From Bolinopsis microptera (Eukaryota; Ctenophora; Tentaculata; Lobata; Bolinopsidae), in assembly GCF_026151205.1 (NCBI RefSeq), contig NW_026971903.1, positions 1 through 20,603 of the forward strand: a DNA stretch of 20,603 bases. Reading direction: 5' to 3'. The notes beneath the pieces are model-generated. The model did no database searches. It saw only the letters and a list, made by a program, of their open reading frames with translations, and was not told the DNA's origin. This document shows positions 1 through 6,079 of the stretch, one piece after another (position 1 is the stretch's first letter; each line of letters starts with the position of its first letter). The translations under genes were made by a program, and so were the position numbers.

Positions 1-370
1 GGGGGACAACTTTGGTTTTTTTTCTTGATGTGCGTTTCTGAATATTCGCTCCCAAAATTTGGGGTTTTTTTTCAAATTTTTGAACCATCACAAGAAATTA
101 TACAACAAAAATAAAACATAAAATAATAGTTTATCGAAATTGAACAAAACATTGAAATATAAAAAAATCGCATGCAACATAAATTGAACCCAATGCTATT
201 TAAGAGTAAGATTTCAGCGTTACCATGGTTACACAACATTTACATTAAAAAATTGGAACAGACTATACTAGTCTGAGAAACAAATTTCCTTTGATTGTTC
301 CAGTGTCCCAACCCTTTTTCGACATCTAAAAACCTTATTATTTTATCTCAACACTAGAGAAAAATTGATT
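1..370. other. AT-rich stretch without a gene
   Basis: AT-rich unique-looking DNA before the 77-bp satellite. I see no open frame of note on either strand. Its one distinctive site is the near-palindrome GTTACCATGGTTAC at 219-232, listed separately. Confidence 0.5.
219..232. promoter_or_regulatory. X-box-like near-palindrome
   Basis: GTTACCATGGTTAC resembles the RFX-family X-box, two inverted half-sites separated by AT, consensus close to GTTGCCATGGCAAC. The left half GTTACC fits. The right half GGTTAC has one mismatch to RGYAAC. The same 14-mer occurs in inverse orientation at 16264-16277. RFX binding is inferred from motif shape only; it could equally be a stray unit of the GTTAC-type minisatellites elsewhere in the window. 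Confidence 0.3.
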
Positions 371-895
371 CGATTATATAATAAGTGCTGATCCGGGAAG
401 TGATAAAACAAATCCCCCTGATTATATGATAAGTGCTGATCCGGGAAGTGATTAAGCAAATCCCCCTCCCAAATAGGATTACATTTTAAGCCTATTCGAT
501 TAATATGATAAGTTGCTGATCCGGGAAAGTGATAAGCAAATCCCCCTCCAAATATAGGATTACATTTTAAGCCTATTCGATTATATGATAAGTGCTGATC
601 CGGGAAGTGTGATAAAGCAAATCCCCCTCCAAAAATAGGATTACATTTTAAGCCTATTTCGATTATTATGATAAGTGCTGATCCGGGAAGTGATAAGCAA
701 ATCCCCCTCCAAAATAGGGATTACATTTTTAAGCCTATTCGATTATATGATAAGTGCTGATCCGGGGAAGTGATAAGCAAAATTCCCCCTCCAAAATAGG
801 ATTACATTTTAAGCCTATTCGATTTATATGATAAGTGCTGATCCGGGAAAAACTGATAAACAAATCCCCCTCCAAAATAGGATTACATTTTAAGC
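371..895 (+). repeat. Satellite, roughly 77-bp unit, seven copies
   Basis: Unit starts lie near 371, 421, 497, 578, 660, 740 and 820, giving spacings of 76-82 bases after a short first copy of about 50 bases. Each unit carries the core GATAAGTGCTGATCCGGGAA, then CAAATCCCCCTCC, then ATAGGATTACATTTTAAGCC. Copies differ mostly by single-base insertions in homopolymers (AAA, GGG, TT), as expected from sequencing error on near-identical units. The last copy lacks the terminal CCTATTCG and runs into unique sequence near 895. I see no coding frame through it. Confidence 0.95.
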
Positions 896-1152
896 ATGAT
901 CTCAGATTTTCAAATAGCAGTTATTTCCTACTCGATATTAAACTGGGAAGTAGTTCCACTGTTTCCTTCCAATTTTTCTATTTAAATTCACCTTTAAATT
1001 CGTAGTAAATTTTATAAAGGATGCACTTTTTTATAGTCCCCCTAGATTTCGAAGTTAGTGTTGGAAAAAAACCCTGCTTTGTTCCACTCCTAGAGGGATT
1101 TAGCTTTACGTTTCCGCAGCTCGGGGTTCTTTATTACCATAATGATTTTTAG
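896..1152. other. Unique AT-rich sequence upstream of a mini-exon candidate
   Basis: Normal-complexity DNA with no convincing open frame. It ends in ATAATGATTTTTAG, a plausible splice acceptor leading into the candidate exon at 1153. Another acceptor-like site, TTTACGTTTCCGCAG, lies near 1108-1122. Confidence 0.4.
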
Positions 1153-1226
1153 GGAGGAATATCGTAGTGTTTGGACCATAAGAGAAAGTATTGCCACCTA
1201 TAACAGAAAGCGAGAACACCTTGAAG
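1153..1226 (+). CDS. Possible 74-bp internal exon, unknown product
   Basis: The block sits between an acceptor-like GATTTTTAG and a donor-like GAAG followed by GTTAGA. It holds one base, 24 sense codons and one base, so it would be a phase 1 to phase 1 exon. The peptide reads EEYRSVWTIRESIATYNRK then REHLE, a charged helix-like composition, and several codons start with G or A. I do not recognise it. The opposite strand also has a short open frame and the block is very short, so a chance match is quite possible. No phase-compatible next exon was found nearby. Confidence 0.22.
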
Positions 1227-1375
1227 GTTAGACTGCTGTTAAGGACTTCTCAAGACACAATAACTTCTACTTACTTGCTTTACCTAGTAATGATGAATCA
1301 TTAAAATCTTTAAACTGTTACCCAATCATGTTTCTACATCAAACTGCTACAGAGCTATAAGTATGGTGGTTTACT

Positions 1376-1557
1376 AGACCGGTAACTAGGACGTAAAGCT
1401 GGTTACTAGGCAACTTAGCTGGTAACTAGATTACTAAGGTAGCTGGTTACTAAGTTACTATCTAGCTGGTAACTAGATTACTAACTATCTGGTTTACAAA
1501 GTTACTAACTAGCTGGTTACTATTTACTAACTTAGCTGGTTGCTAAGTTACTCACCT
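1376..1557 (+). repeat. Minisatellite, 23-24 bp unit, about seven copies
   Basis: Units beginning with (T)AGCTGGT start near 1397, 1416, 1440, 1463, 1486, 1510 and 1533, preceded by a partial copy. The unit is TAGCTGGTTACTAAGTTACT plus AAC, with A/T alternation in GGTTACT versus GGTAACT. It shares the GTTAC/GTAAC core with the 9-mer arrays elsewhere, so it looks like a diverged member of the same repeat family. At 1402-1414 it forms GTTACTAGGCAAC, a full match to a relaxed X-box pattern. Confidence 0.85.
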
Positions 1558-1599
1558 GTTTCTCCCCGGGTTAAGTAATTCATAGCAGGGAACGTAGCA

Positions 1600-1619
1600 A
1601 AACACTAATGCTAGTGTTT
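1600..1619. repeat. Small perfect hairpin
   Basis: AAACACTA at 1600-1607 and TAGTGTTT at 1612-1619 are perfect 8-base inverted arms around a 4-base loop. A second short palindromic stretch, CACAT-GA-ATATGTG, follows about 10 bases later. Both sit between two minisatellite arrays. No function is implied. Confidence 0.4.
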
Positions 1620-1664
1620 AAGAGAAACACATGAATATGTGTAGGAGACTCCTGGATTGAGACA

Positions 1665-1862
1665 TTCGTTACTATGGTAAACTATGGTTAACTATGGTAA
1701 TAACTATGGTAACTATTGGGTAAGTATGGTAGCTATGGTAACTATGGTAACTTATGGTAACTATGGTAACTATGGTAACTATGGTAACTATGGTAAGTTA
1801 TGGTAACCATGGAGTGTGAAGCATCGTTTTACTATGGTAAACTATGGAGTGAGACATCGTTT
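1665..1862 (+). repeat. 9-bp minisatellite TATGGTAAC, first array
   Basis: Tandem copies of TATGGTAAC (equally ACTATGGTA) run from about 1670 to 1810 with a few length slips. The array is bounded or interrupted by a spacer containing GAGTGAGACATCG or close variants (about 1656, 1812 and 1849). Each unit holds GGTAAC, which fits the RFX half-site RGYAAC, so half-sites recur every 9 bases in direct orientation. At 1803-1812 the sequence GGTAACCATGG makes a partial palindrome. The array has no coding character. Confidence 0.92.
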
Positions 1863-1865
1863 ATC

Positions 1866-2427
1866 AGATTATGTCCAGATAATATTGTTTTACTGAATAA
1901 AGAATTAGTTAGATTAAATGGCATCAAATCAAAAACTGGTTTCACATTTCCAATATTTAATTTCAAATAATGAATCTTTTACCTTTTTAATTTTTCGGGC
2001 AGTTTTTTCTAGTTTTGAAAGCCCCATTAACAGTAGCAATAAGAAAAGTATGGTGAGCAACCGTAGCCTATAAGAAAAGGTTTAAAACTAGGGGTGAAGT
2101 GTGCAGGAGGCACAGGATGGACGGTTTAAATTTGTGATTTGTTGTCATAGTTTAACCCCCCCTTTTGTTAAACACGCTTTGTGAACCCCGGCAACAGGGT
2201 AAATTATAACCCCCTCCGGATAGGAATAAGATTCTGAAATAAATCCCGGCTCCCGCTAAATAGATTCTGAAATCCCGGCCTCCCCGCTGTTTAGTTTTTT
2301 TCCCGCTTAATAAATAAACCCCGGCACAGCTTTTATAAATCCCCGCCCCCTAATTTGGGCTCAAAAAAAAATTGGTTTTGTTTTTTGATATTCCATGGAG
2401 GAAAATTTTTAAAACCGCCCTACTGTC
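1866..2427. other. Intergenic or intronic sequence with short direct repeat
   Basis: AT-rich sequence, then a C-rich patch. A short direct repeat beginning AGATTCTGAAAT and continuing into CCCGGC plus a C-rich tail starts at 2229 and 2262, spacing 33. Several AATAAAYCCC-type segments are scattered here, as they are further on near 3060-3170. I see no convincing gene. Confidence 0.4.
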
Positions 2428-2509
2428 CACGTGTTGTTTTTGATGGAGGTTATCCACGTGGGGGCTAACTAAATACGACCGCGCCATTGGTAAAAAAATG
2501 TCACGTGAC
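2428..2509. promoter_or_regulatory. E-box cluster with CCAAT-type motif
   Basis: Three CACGTG palindromes lie within 80 bases, at 2428-2433, 2455-2460 and 2502-2507. The last is inside the perfect 10-mer GTCACGTGAC (2500-2509), the preferred form for USF/TFE-type bHLH factors. GCGCCATTGG at 2481-2490 contains an inverted CCAAT box. This density suggests a promoter or enhancer, but I find no convincing first exon on either side and no TATA element, so the regulatory role is inference. Confidence 0.3.
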
Positions 2510-3109
2510 CTTTTGGGGCCCTTAACGAAGAAAAACTTTTTAAAAAAACCCTCGATCTACGTTATCGGTCTAAATTGCAGGCGGCTGGCAAAAAAAATCC
2601 ACACCAACTTACATTTTTAAAAACTTACAATTTAAATTTGGACCAGGTTCCAAACTTGTCCGACGGTTACAATTTGATTTTGTTCCGGTTCGGTTAAATT
2701 TTTTCGAGTTTTGATATAAGGCCATGGGAAATTTTAGTCGTCCCTTTCTACTTGAATGAACTTTCATGACACCGAATTATTAATTAAACTTTTTTATCGC
2801 TTGCCAGGCTAAACTCGACGCCCCCTTAAACGATATTCATATTTCATTCAACGTTCGACTTTAGGAAAAAAGTTTTAGATTTTAACGGCCCAATTTCAAA
2901 AAGTCATAGTACCTTAGTTGTATTTATTTTGGAAGTCCCCAAATTTTCCCAAATTTTTATATTTTCCCATAATTGATCCCATATTTAGCTAGAAATATAA
3001 GGGGGGGAATAAAATGTCAAAATTTGTTTTGGTTCCTAGCACTAAACCCCCGGGAGGGGTTTTTTTAAACCAAAAATAACCACCGGCACGCTTAAGTTAT
3101 TATTAAAAT
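2510..3109. other. Sequence without a recognisable gene
   Basis: Moderately AT-rich sequence with rising homopolymer length. An open frame of a few dozen codons on the plus strand around 2634-2712 is too short to call. I see nothing else of note. Confidence 0.35.
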
Positions 3110-3226
3110 AACCCCTCGTGGCTAAAGCACGGTCGGGGTTTTTTTTCATAATAAATCCCCTCGTGCTCCGCCCCCTCGGAAATTATTATAAATTTTTTCC
3201 CCCCCGCGTCGCGGGGGAAAAAATTT
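3110..3226. repeat. Cluster of inverted repeats, GC-rich
   Basis: Two nested structures. First, AACCCCTCGTG at 3110-3120 faces CACGGTCGGGGTT at 3128-3140, an imperfect hairpin; CCCCTCGTG recurs directly at 3157-3165. Second, 3190-3208 (AAATTTTTTC7GCG) faces 3210-3226 (CGCG5A6TTT), an almost perfect hairpin with two extra C on one side and a one-base loop. Such stems can be MITE-like remnants or real cruciform DNA, but homopolymer inflation in this contig makes the arm lengths unreliable. Confidence 0.5.
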
Positions 3227-3480
3227 GGAAATATAAAACCCCCTTGGCCCCATGCCGGGGTTTATGTGTGTTTTTAACGCTTTTATAAAAGGTTTATTTT
3301 AAAAAAAAACAGGTGATTAACGAAATAAAAAAAGCTTAATTATTGGTTTAGTTAAAAATCCAATGGCAATTACCTTTTTTGGGATCCCTGTTTAACCTTT
3401 TACCAAAAAATCAAAATTTCAGGGATTAATAAGAAAATTTGGCAAATTTTCTTATTTCCCGGGTCCAGTTTGGGAAGCCC
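3227..3480. other. Low-information stretch
   Basis: AT-rich, homopolymer-rich DNA with no supported feature. Confidence 0.3.
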
Positions 3481-3554
3481 GGCCGCAGACTGACCCCCCC
3501 TGGTGCGGCCATTGGGCCGGCCGCAGACTGGGGAACCCCGCTGTGCGCCATTGG
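3481..3554. repeat. GC-rich tandem duplication, 38-bp step, with CCAAT-type motifs
   Basis: GGCCGCAGACTG begins at 3481 and again at 3519. Each copy ends in GCGGCCATTGG or GCGCCATTGG, an inverted CCAAT box in a G/C context. GCGCCATTGG also occurs at 2481-2490. The island is much richer in GC and CpG than its surroundings and could be promoter material. The three overlapping short open frames across it (two minus, one plus) are low-complexity Gly/Pro/Arg translations and I do not call them. Confidence 0.6.
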
Positions 3555-3784
3555 GGCCCGGGCGTACACTAAAGAGATATGCAACGTGTACCAAGTGGGG
3601 GAAACCCCTTTCTTTATAGAAATCAAGAATGTTATTTTATATATTTTATTGTTTAAATAATCTGAAGGTTACCTGTAGGTTGGGTTCCCAAAAGCCGGGA
3701 GACCCAAAAGGAATAAGTACAGGTTTTAAAATTACTGCAAACCATGTTGTACGTACACATAGTTTTTTTGGTCACCATTACCTG

Positions 3785-3880
3785 CACGTTTTCTATGGTA
3801 ACTAACAACACTGGTTACTATGGGAAACTAAAAACTGTTTTACTATGGTAACTTAAAACTGTTACTAATGGGTTAACTAT
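3785..3880 (+). repeat. Diverged GTAAC-type repeat patch
   Basis: About three irregular copies of a unit combining CTATGGTAACT with AAAACTGTTACTA. It belongs to the same family as the 9-mer arrays and shares the ACTGTTACTATGG phrase with the arrays near 7400-7700. Confidence 0.6.
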
Positions 3881-4064
3881 TTTTTCTGGCCTGCCCGAAC
3901 ACAGAAAACACAAACTTGTTGATTCAGGGCATGAAATTATTGGGGGTTTTAAATTAATTTAATTAAACTATCTTACTAATAATAAAAAAACCAAAATTAA
4001 TCCCCATCACTATTTTTCGCTACAGAAAGTGAATATTTCCCACTGGAAAAGTGTTCTTGTTTAG

Positions 4065-4223
4065 GAGGGGCGGGGGGAAAGTTGGGAAAGAACTAAACAA
4101 GTATTCGGAGGTTCGTACGAAGAGAAGGAGGGGGACTATCAGTACAATGAAGAGGTTTGGGGAGAAACACCCCGAACCCGAGGGGGGGCAGGGACTTCAG
4201 CTCCGGAGGGGGTTATTTTAGTT
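4065..4223 (+). CDS. Acidic open frame behind a splice acceptor, unknown protein
   Basis: An acceptor-like GTGTTCTTGTTTAG at 4051-4064 is followed by 53 sense codons ending at TAG 4224-4226. The reading is rich in E, G and Y, for example GSYEEKEGDYQYNEEVWGE, and many codons start with G (GAA, GAG, GGA, GTT, GAC), the usual bias of real coding sequence. The end reads TSAPEGVILV. The block from 4194 on belongs to a direct repeat that recurs at 4721-4766 across the minisatellite. It could be a terminal exon with a short tail. I do not recognise the family and no upstream exon is identified, so this is a candidate only. Confidence 0.3.
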
Positions 4224-4237
4224 TAGGTCGTTTTCTT
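4194..4237 (+). repeat. Direct repeat flanking minisatellite, left copy
   Basis: The sequence beginning CTTCAGCTCC, continuing into a GAGGGGG run, then TTATTTTAGTTT and a T-rich end, recurs at 4721-4766 on the other side of the 9-mer array. The left copy overlaps the end of the open frame at 4065-4223. Confidence 0.7.
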
Positions 4238-4680
4238 TGGTAAAACTATGGTAACTATGGTAACTATTGGTAAACTATGGTAAAACTATTGGTAAAAAAC
4301 TATTGGTAACTATGGTAAAATATGGGGAAAAATATGGTAAAAATATTGGGAGTGAGGGACCCCTTTGTTACTATGGTAAAACTAAGGTAAAAACTATGGT
4401 AAAACTTGGTACACTATGGTTTAAAAAATATGGTAAACTTTGGTAAACTTTAAGGATAACATGGAGTGAGGGGGGGGACCCATCGGGTTTTTTATGGTAA
4501 ACATGGTAACTATTGGTAAAAAACCCCATAGTAACTATGGGGTAACTTTTGGTAAAAAAAACTATGGGTAACTATGGTAAATATGGTAACTATGTAACTT
4601 GGTAACTATGGTAACTATTGGGTTAATTATGGTAACTATGGTTAACTTATGGTAAACTTTGGTAACTTTTTGGGTAAAAA
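4226..4680 (+). repeat. 9-bp minisatellite TATGGTAAC, second array
   Basis: A longer array of the same unit as at 1665-1862, with many run-length errors: TATGGTAAC appears as TATGGTAAAAA, TATTGGTAAA, TATGGGGAAA and similar. The spacer seen in the first array recurs here as GGAGTGAGGGACCC near 4350 and ATGGAGTGAGG plus ACCCATCG near 4451-4482. The two arrays therefore share not only the 9-mer but a higher-order arrangement. GGTAAC half-sites again recur in direct orientation. Confidence 0.9.
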
Positions 4681-4720
4681 CTTGGGGGAATGGGAGGCCA
4701 CCTGAAAAAAAGAAGACGAA

Positions 4721-4766
4721 GATTCAGCTCCTAGGAGGGGGTACTTATTTTAGTTTGTTTTGTTTT
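4721..4766 (+). repeat. Direct repeat flanking minisatellite, right copy
   Basis: ATTCAGCTCCTAGGAGGGGG followed by TACTTATTTTAGTTT and a T-rich end, matching 4194-4237 with small indels. The pair brackets the whole second 9-mer array. Confidence 0.7.
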
Positions 4767-4926
4767 GTTATTGTTTTGTAGAAACAAACGAGCGGGAAAA
4801 ACAGACTTTTTGAAGAGAACACGAACACTGTAATAAACTAATTAAAAATTTACTGGAAAAAAGTTACGAGGATATTTAATTAATAAATTTTTTTTAATTT
4901 GTAAAGTTTCGTAGATTTTCCCTCTA

Positions 4927-5089
4927 CAGGGGGGCCCTCGAAATATTTCGACCCCCCTTATTTTTTACAGTACAACTACATTGTAGGGTGGTTTCTGAAG
5001 GAAGTATCCTAAGATTCTTGATCTTTTTGGCACAGGCAACCCCCTCCTCATTTAAAAACCCCCAATCAAGGTTTTCCTTTTCATTTCGG
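4927..5089 (-). CDS. Candidate exon of a minus-strand gene, unknown product
   Basis: On the minus strand a C-rich tract and GTGACTCAG (AG at 5090-5091) lead into an open frame that stays open to TAG at 4924-4926. Starting at 5089 in phase 2 it reads RNEKENLDWGFLNEEG, then VACAKKIKNLRILPSETTLQ, then CSCTVKNKGG and a short tail. Composition and the excess of GNN codons (GAA, GAT, GAG, GTT, GCC) look coding. A plus-strand frame across the same bases is also open but has weaker codon bias. The frame joins in phase with the candidate exon at 5253-5375. It may be the terminal exon, or a donor such as ACT/GTAAAA near 4962 may end it. Family unknown. Confidence 0.35.
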
Positions 5090-5153
5090 CTGAGTCACCG
5101 GGGGAGGGATCGAATAGATTTTGATTAATTCCTTAGCTAATCCCTAACTGAGT

Positions 5154-5228
5154 GGGGACAATGGGATTCGAACCCTGAAACCTTTCTTTTAAAAAGAAAG
5201 GCGGGAACTCTAACCACTAGGGCCACCC
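5154..5228 (-). tRNA. tRNA-like sequence (tRNA pseudogene or SINE head)
   Basis: Read on the minus strand this carries a perfect internal promoter B box GGTTCGAATCC (5164-5174) and a near-perfect A box TGGCCCTAGTGG (5214-5225, one extra C), spaced as in a tRNA. The middle is GCCTTTC, a T/A-rich loop, then GAAAGG, like an anticodon arm with extra bases. The acceptor stem does not close: the 5' side GGTTGGG does not pair with the 3' side TGTCCCC, and the T stem pairs only three bases. That argues against a working tRNA and for a pseudogene or the head of a tRNA-derived SINE. It lies in the putative intron between candidate exons at 5253-5375 and 4927-5089. Run-length errors may explain part of the misfit. 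Confidence 0.6.
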
Positions 5229-5252
5229 AACCGTTAGGATATAAATAATTAC

Positions 5253-5375
5253 CTGGTTTTGAAGCTAAGAGAGCAGCGTCCACTAGTCCACACAACATGC
5301 CAGGAAACATGAACGTAGCGAGATCTCTTCCCGAGGCAACTACTACTATACTGTTCCACAAACACAAGTAAAGCG
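5253..5375 (-). CDS. Well-bounded 123-bp candidate exon, unknown product
   Basis: On the minus strand GGGTTATTTTCAG (AG at 5376-5377) precedes and AAAACCAG/GTAATT (GT at 5251-5252) follows, both good splice signals, with CATTAAC as a plausible branch point. The length is a multiple of three. Two frames are open throughout. One gives a hydrophobic, membrane-like peptide (SIVVVASGRDLATFMFPGM, then LCGLVDAALLASKP) with stronger codon bias. The other gives EQYSSSCLGKRSRYVHVSWH and is the one whose phase (2 to 2) joins both the upstream block at 5838-6074 and the downstream one at 4927-5089. I cannot decide between them and recognise neither. Confidence 0.42.
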
Positions 5376-5442
5376 CTGAAAATAACCCCGCGTTAATGGT
5401 AAAAGATAGAATAGTTTACACAATAGGTTTACCAACCCAACA

Positions 5443-5510
5443 AGCGAAAGGGGAAAGCGAAAATTTTACCGAACTAAGTGAAAAAGCGAAAGTAAACCGA
5501 AAGTGAAAAG
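5443..5510 (+). promoter_or_regulatory. Cluster of GAAA repeats resembling IRF/ISRE elements
   Basis: GCGAAAGGGGAAAGCGAAAA (5443-5462) and, 20-odd bases on, AGTGAAAAAGCGAAAGT and CCGAAAGTGAAAAG (to 5510) give several GAAANNGAAA-type spacings, the core of interferon-regulatory-factor sites. It sits inside the putative intron of the minus-strand candidate gene. It may simply be a degenerate short tandem repeat of CGAAAG units. Confidence 0.2.
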
Positions 5511-5581
5511 TACCGAAATTTACCGATGACAATGATGAGGGGGAGATGAGCACGACACGCGAAGCACAATAACTTCCCCTA

Positions 5582-5722
5582 GCGGGTGGGTTTATCAGAT
5601 GTTAGGACCTTGTAGTTGTCCCACTTGAGGCAACTAGTTCTTGTCACTGTTCGACCAAGCTTACCTTCCCCAAACCTGCTCACAAATTTGAAAGCGTTTT
5701 TACCGTTCGGAGTAAAATTTAA
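5582..5722 (-). CDS. 47-codon minus-strand open frame, doubtful exon
   Basis: Open between TAA at 5723-5725 and TAG at 5579-5581 on the minus strand. It reads LNFTPNGKNAFKFVSRFGEG then KLGRTVTRTSCLKWDNYKVL and SDKP. The composition is protein-like, but there is no clean acceptor in phase: the only one, CCCAG at about 5727, runs straight into the TAA. A plus-strand frame is also open. It lies between the candidate exons at 5838-6074 and 5253-5375 and may be intronic. Confidence 0.2.
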
Positions 5723-5734
5723 TTACCTGGGTTT

Positions 5735-5790
5735 ACTAAAGGTTTACTATGGGTTACTATGGTACCTTTGGGTTTTGCAAAGGGGGGCAA
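5735..5790 (+). repeat. Short GTTACTATG repeat patch
   Basis: About three imperfect copies of GGTTTACTATG. This is the first appearance of the GTTAC-type form, as opposed to GTAAC, when moving left to right. Confidence 0.6.
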
Positions 5791-5837
5791 GAAATAATAA
5801 CCTATTGGTTTACTAGTTTAATAAAATTGGGTTTTAC

Positions 5838-6074
5838 CATTGAACCTGGCCACCTTGAAACCCTGCAAAACCTACCATGACCATTTGACGCAATCCCCCA
5901 TCAGTTCTTTCGGCTAGGTTGACAGAAAGGTAATCCTTTAAAACAATATAAGGTGTCCCCCCCCCGGAGCCACAGGAAACAACGACAACGACTATCCTTT
6001 TTAAACATCCAAAAAATGGATTTTTTAGATAGGAACCCTGCAGGTACAAACAAGTAGACCAATGACAGACCACC
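5838..6074 (-). CDS. 237-bp candidate exon of a minus-strand gene, unknown product
   Basis: On the minus strand a classic acceptor, ATGTTTATCTTTCAG (AG at 6075-6076) with GTTAAC upstream as possible branch point, opens a frame of 78 codons ending at CAATG/GTAAAA (GT at 5836-5837); CAAG/GTGGCC at 5854 is an alternative donor. The reading includes CLKRIVVVVVSCGSGGG, then TPYIVLKDYLSVNLAERT and DGGLRQMVMVGFAGFQGGQV. A second frame is open for the first 50 codons and reads GGLSLVYLFVPAGFLSKKS, membrane-like, so a run-length frameshift in AAAAAA or GGGGGGGGG may have switched frames. It ends in phase 2, compatible with the block at 5253-5375. Family unknown. Confidence 0.4.
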
Positions 6075-6079
6075 CTGAA

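Noticed and set aside
371-895. CRISPR array
   Set aside because: The 77-bp units are contiguous tandem copies with no unique spacers, in a eukaryotic-looking context.
3400-3660. Three overlapping frames over the GC-rich duplication
   Set aside because: All three translate the same duplicated CpG-rich island; two strands are open at once and the peptides are Gly/Pro/Arg-rich.
5141-5147. TTAGGG-like telomeric motif on the minus strand near the tRNA-like element
   Set aside because: Single occurrence, not tandem.
5137-5367. Single 76-codon minus-strand frame across the tRNA-like element
   Set aside because: The right part is likely a real exon, but the frame continues through a splice donor at 5252 and into the tRNA-like sequence, so the full-length frame is not a gene.
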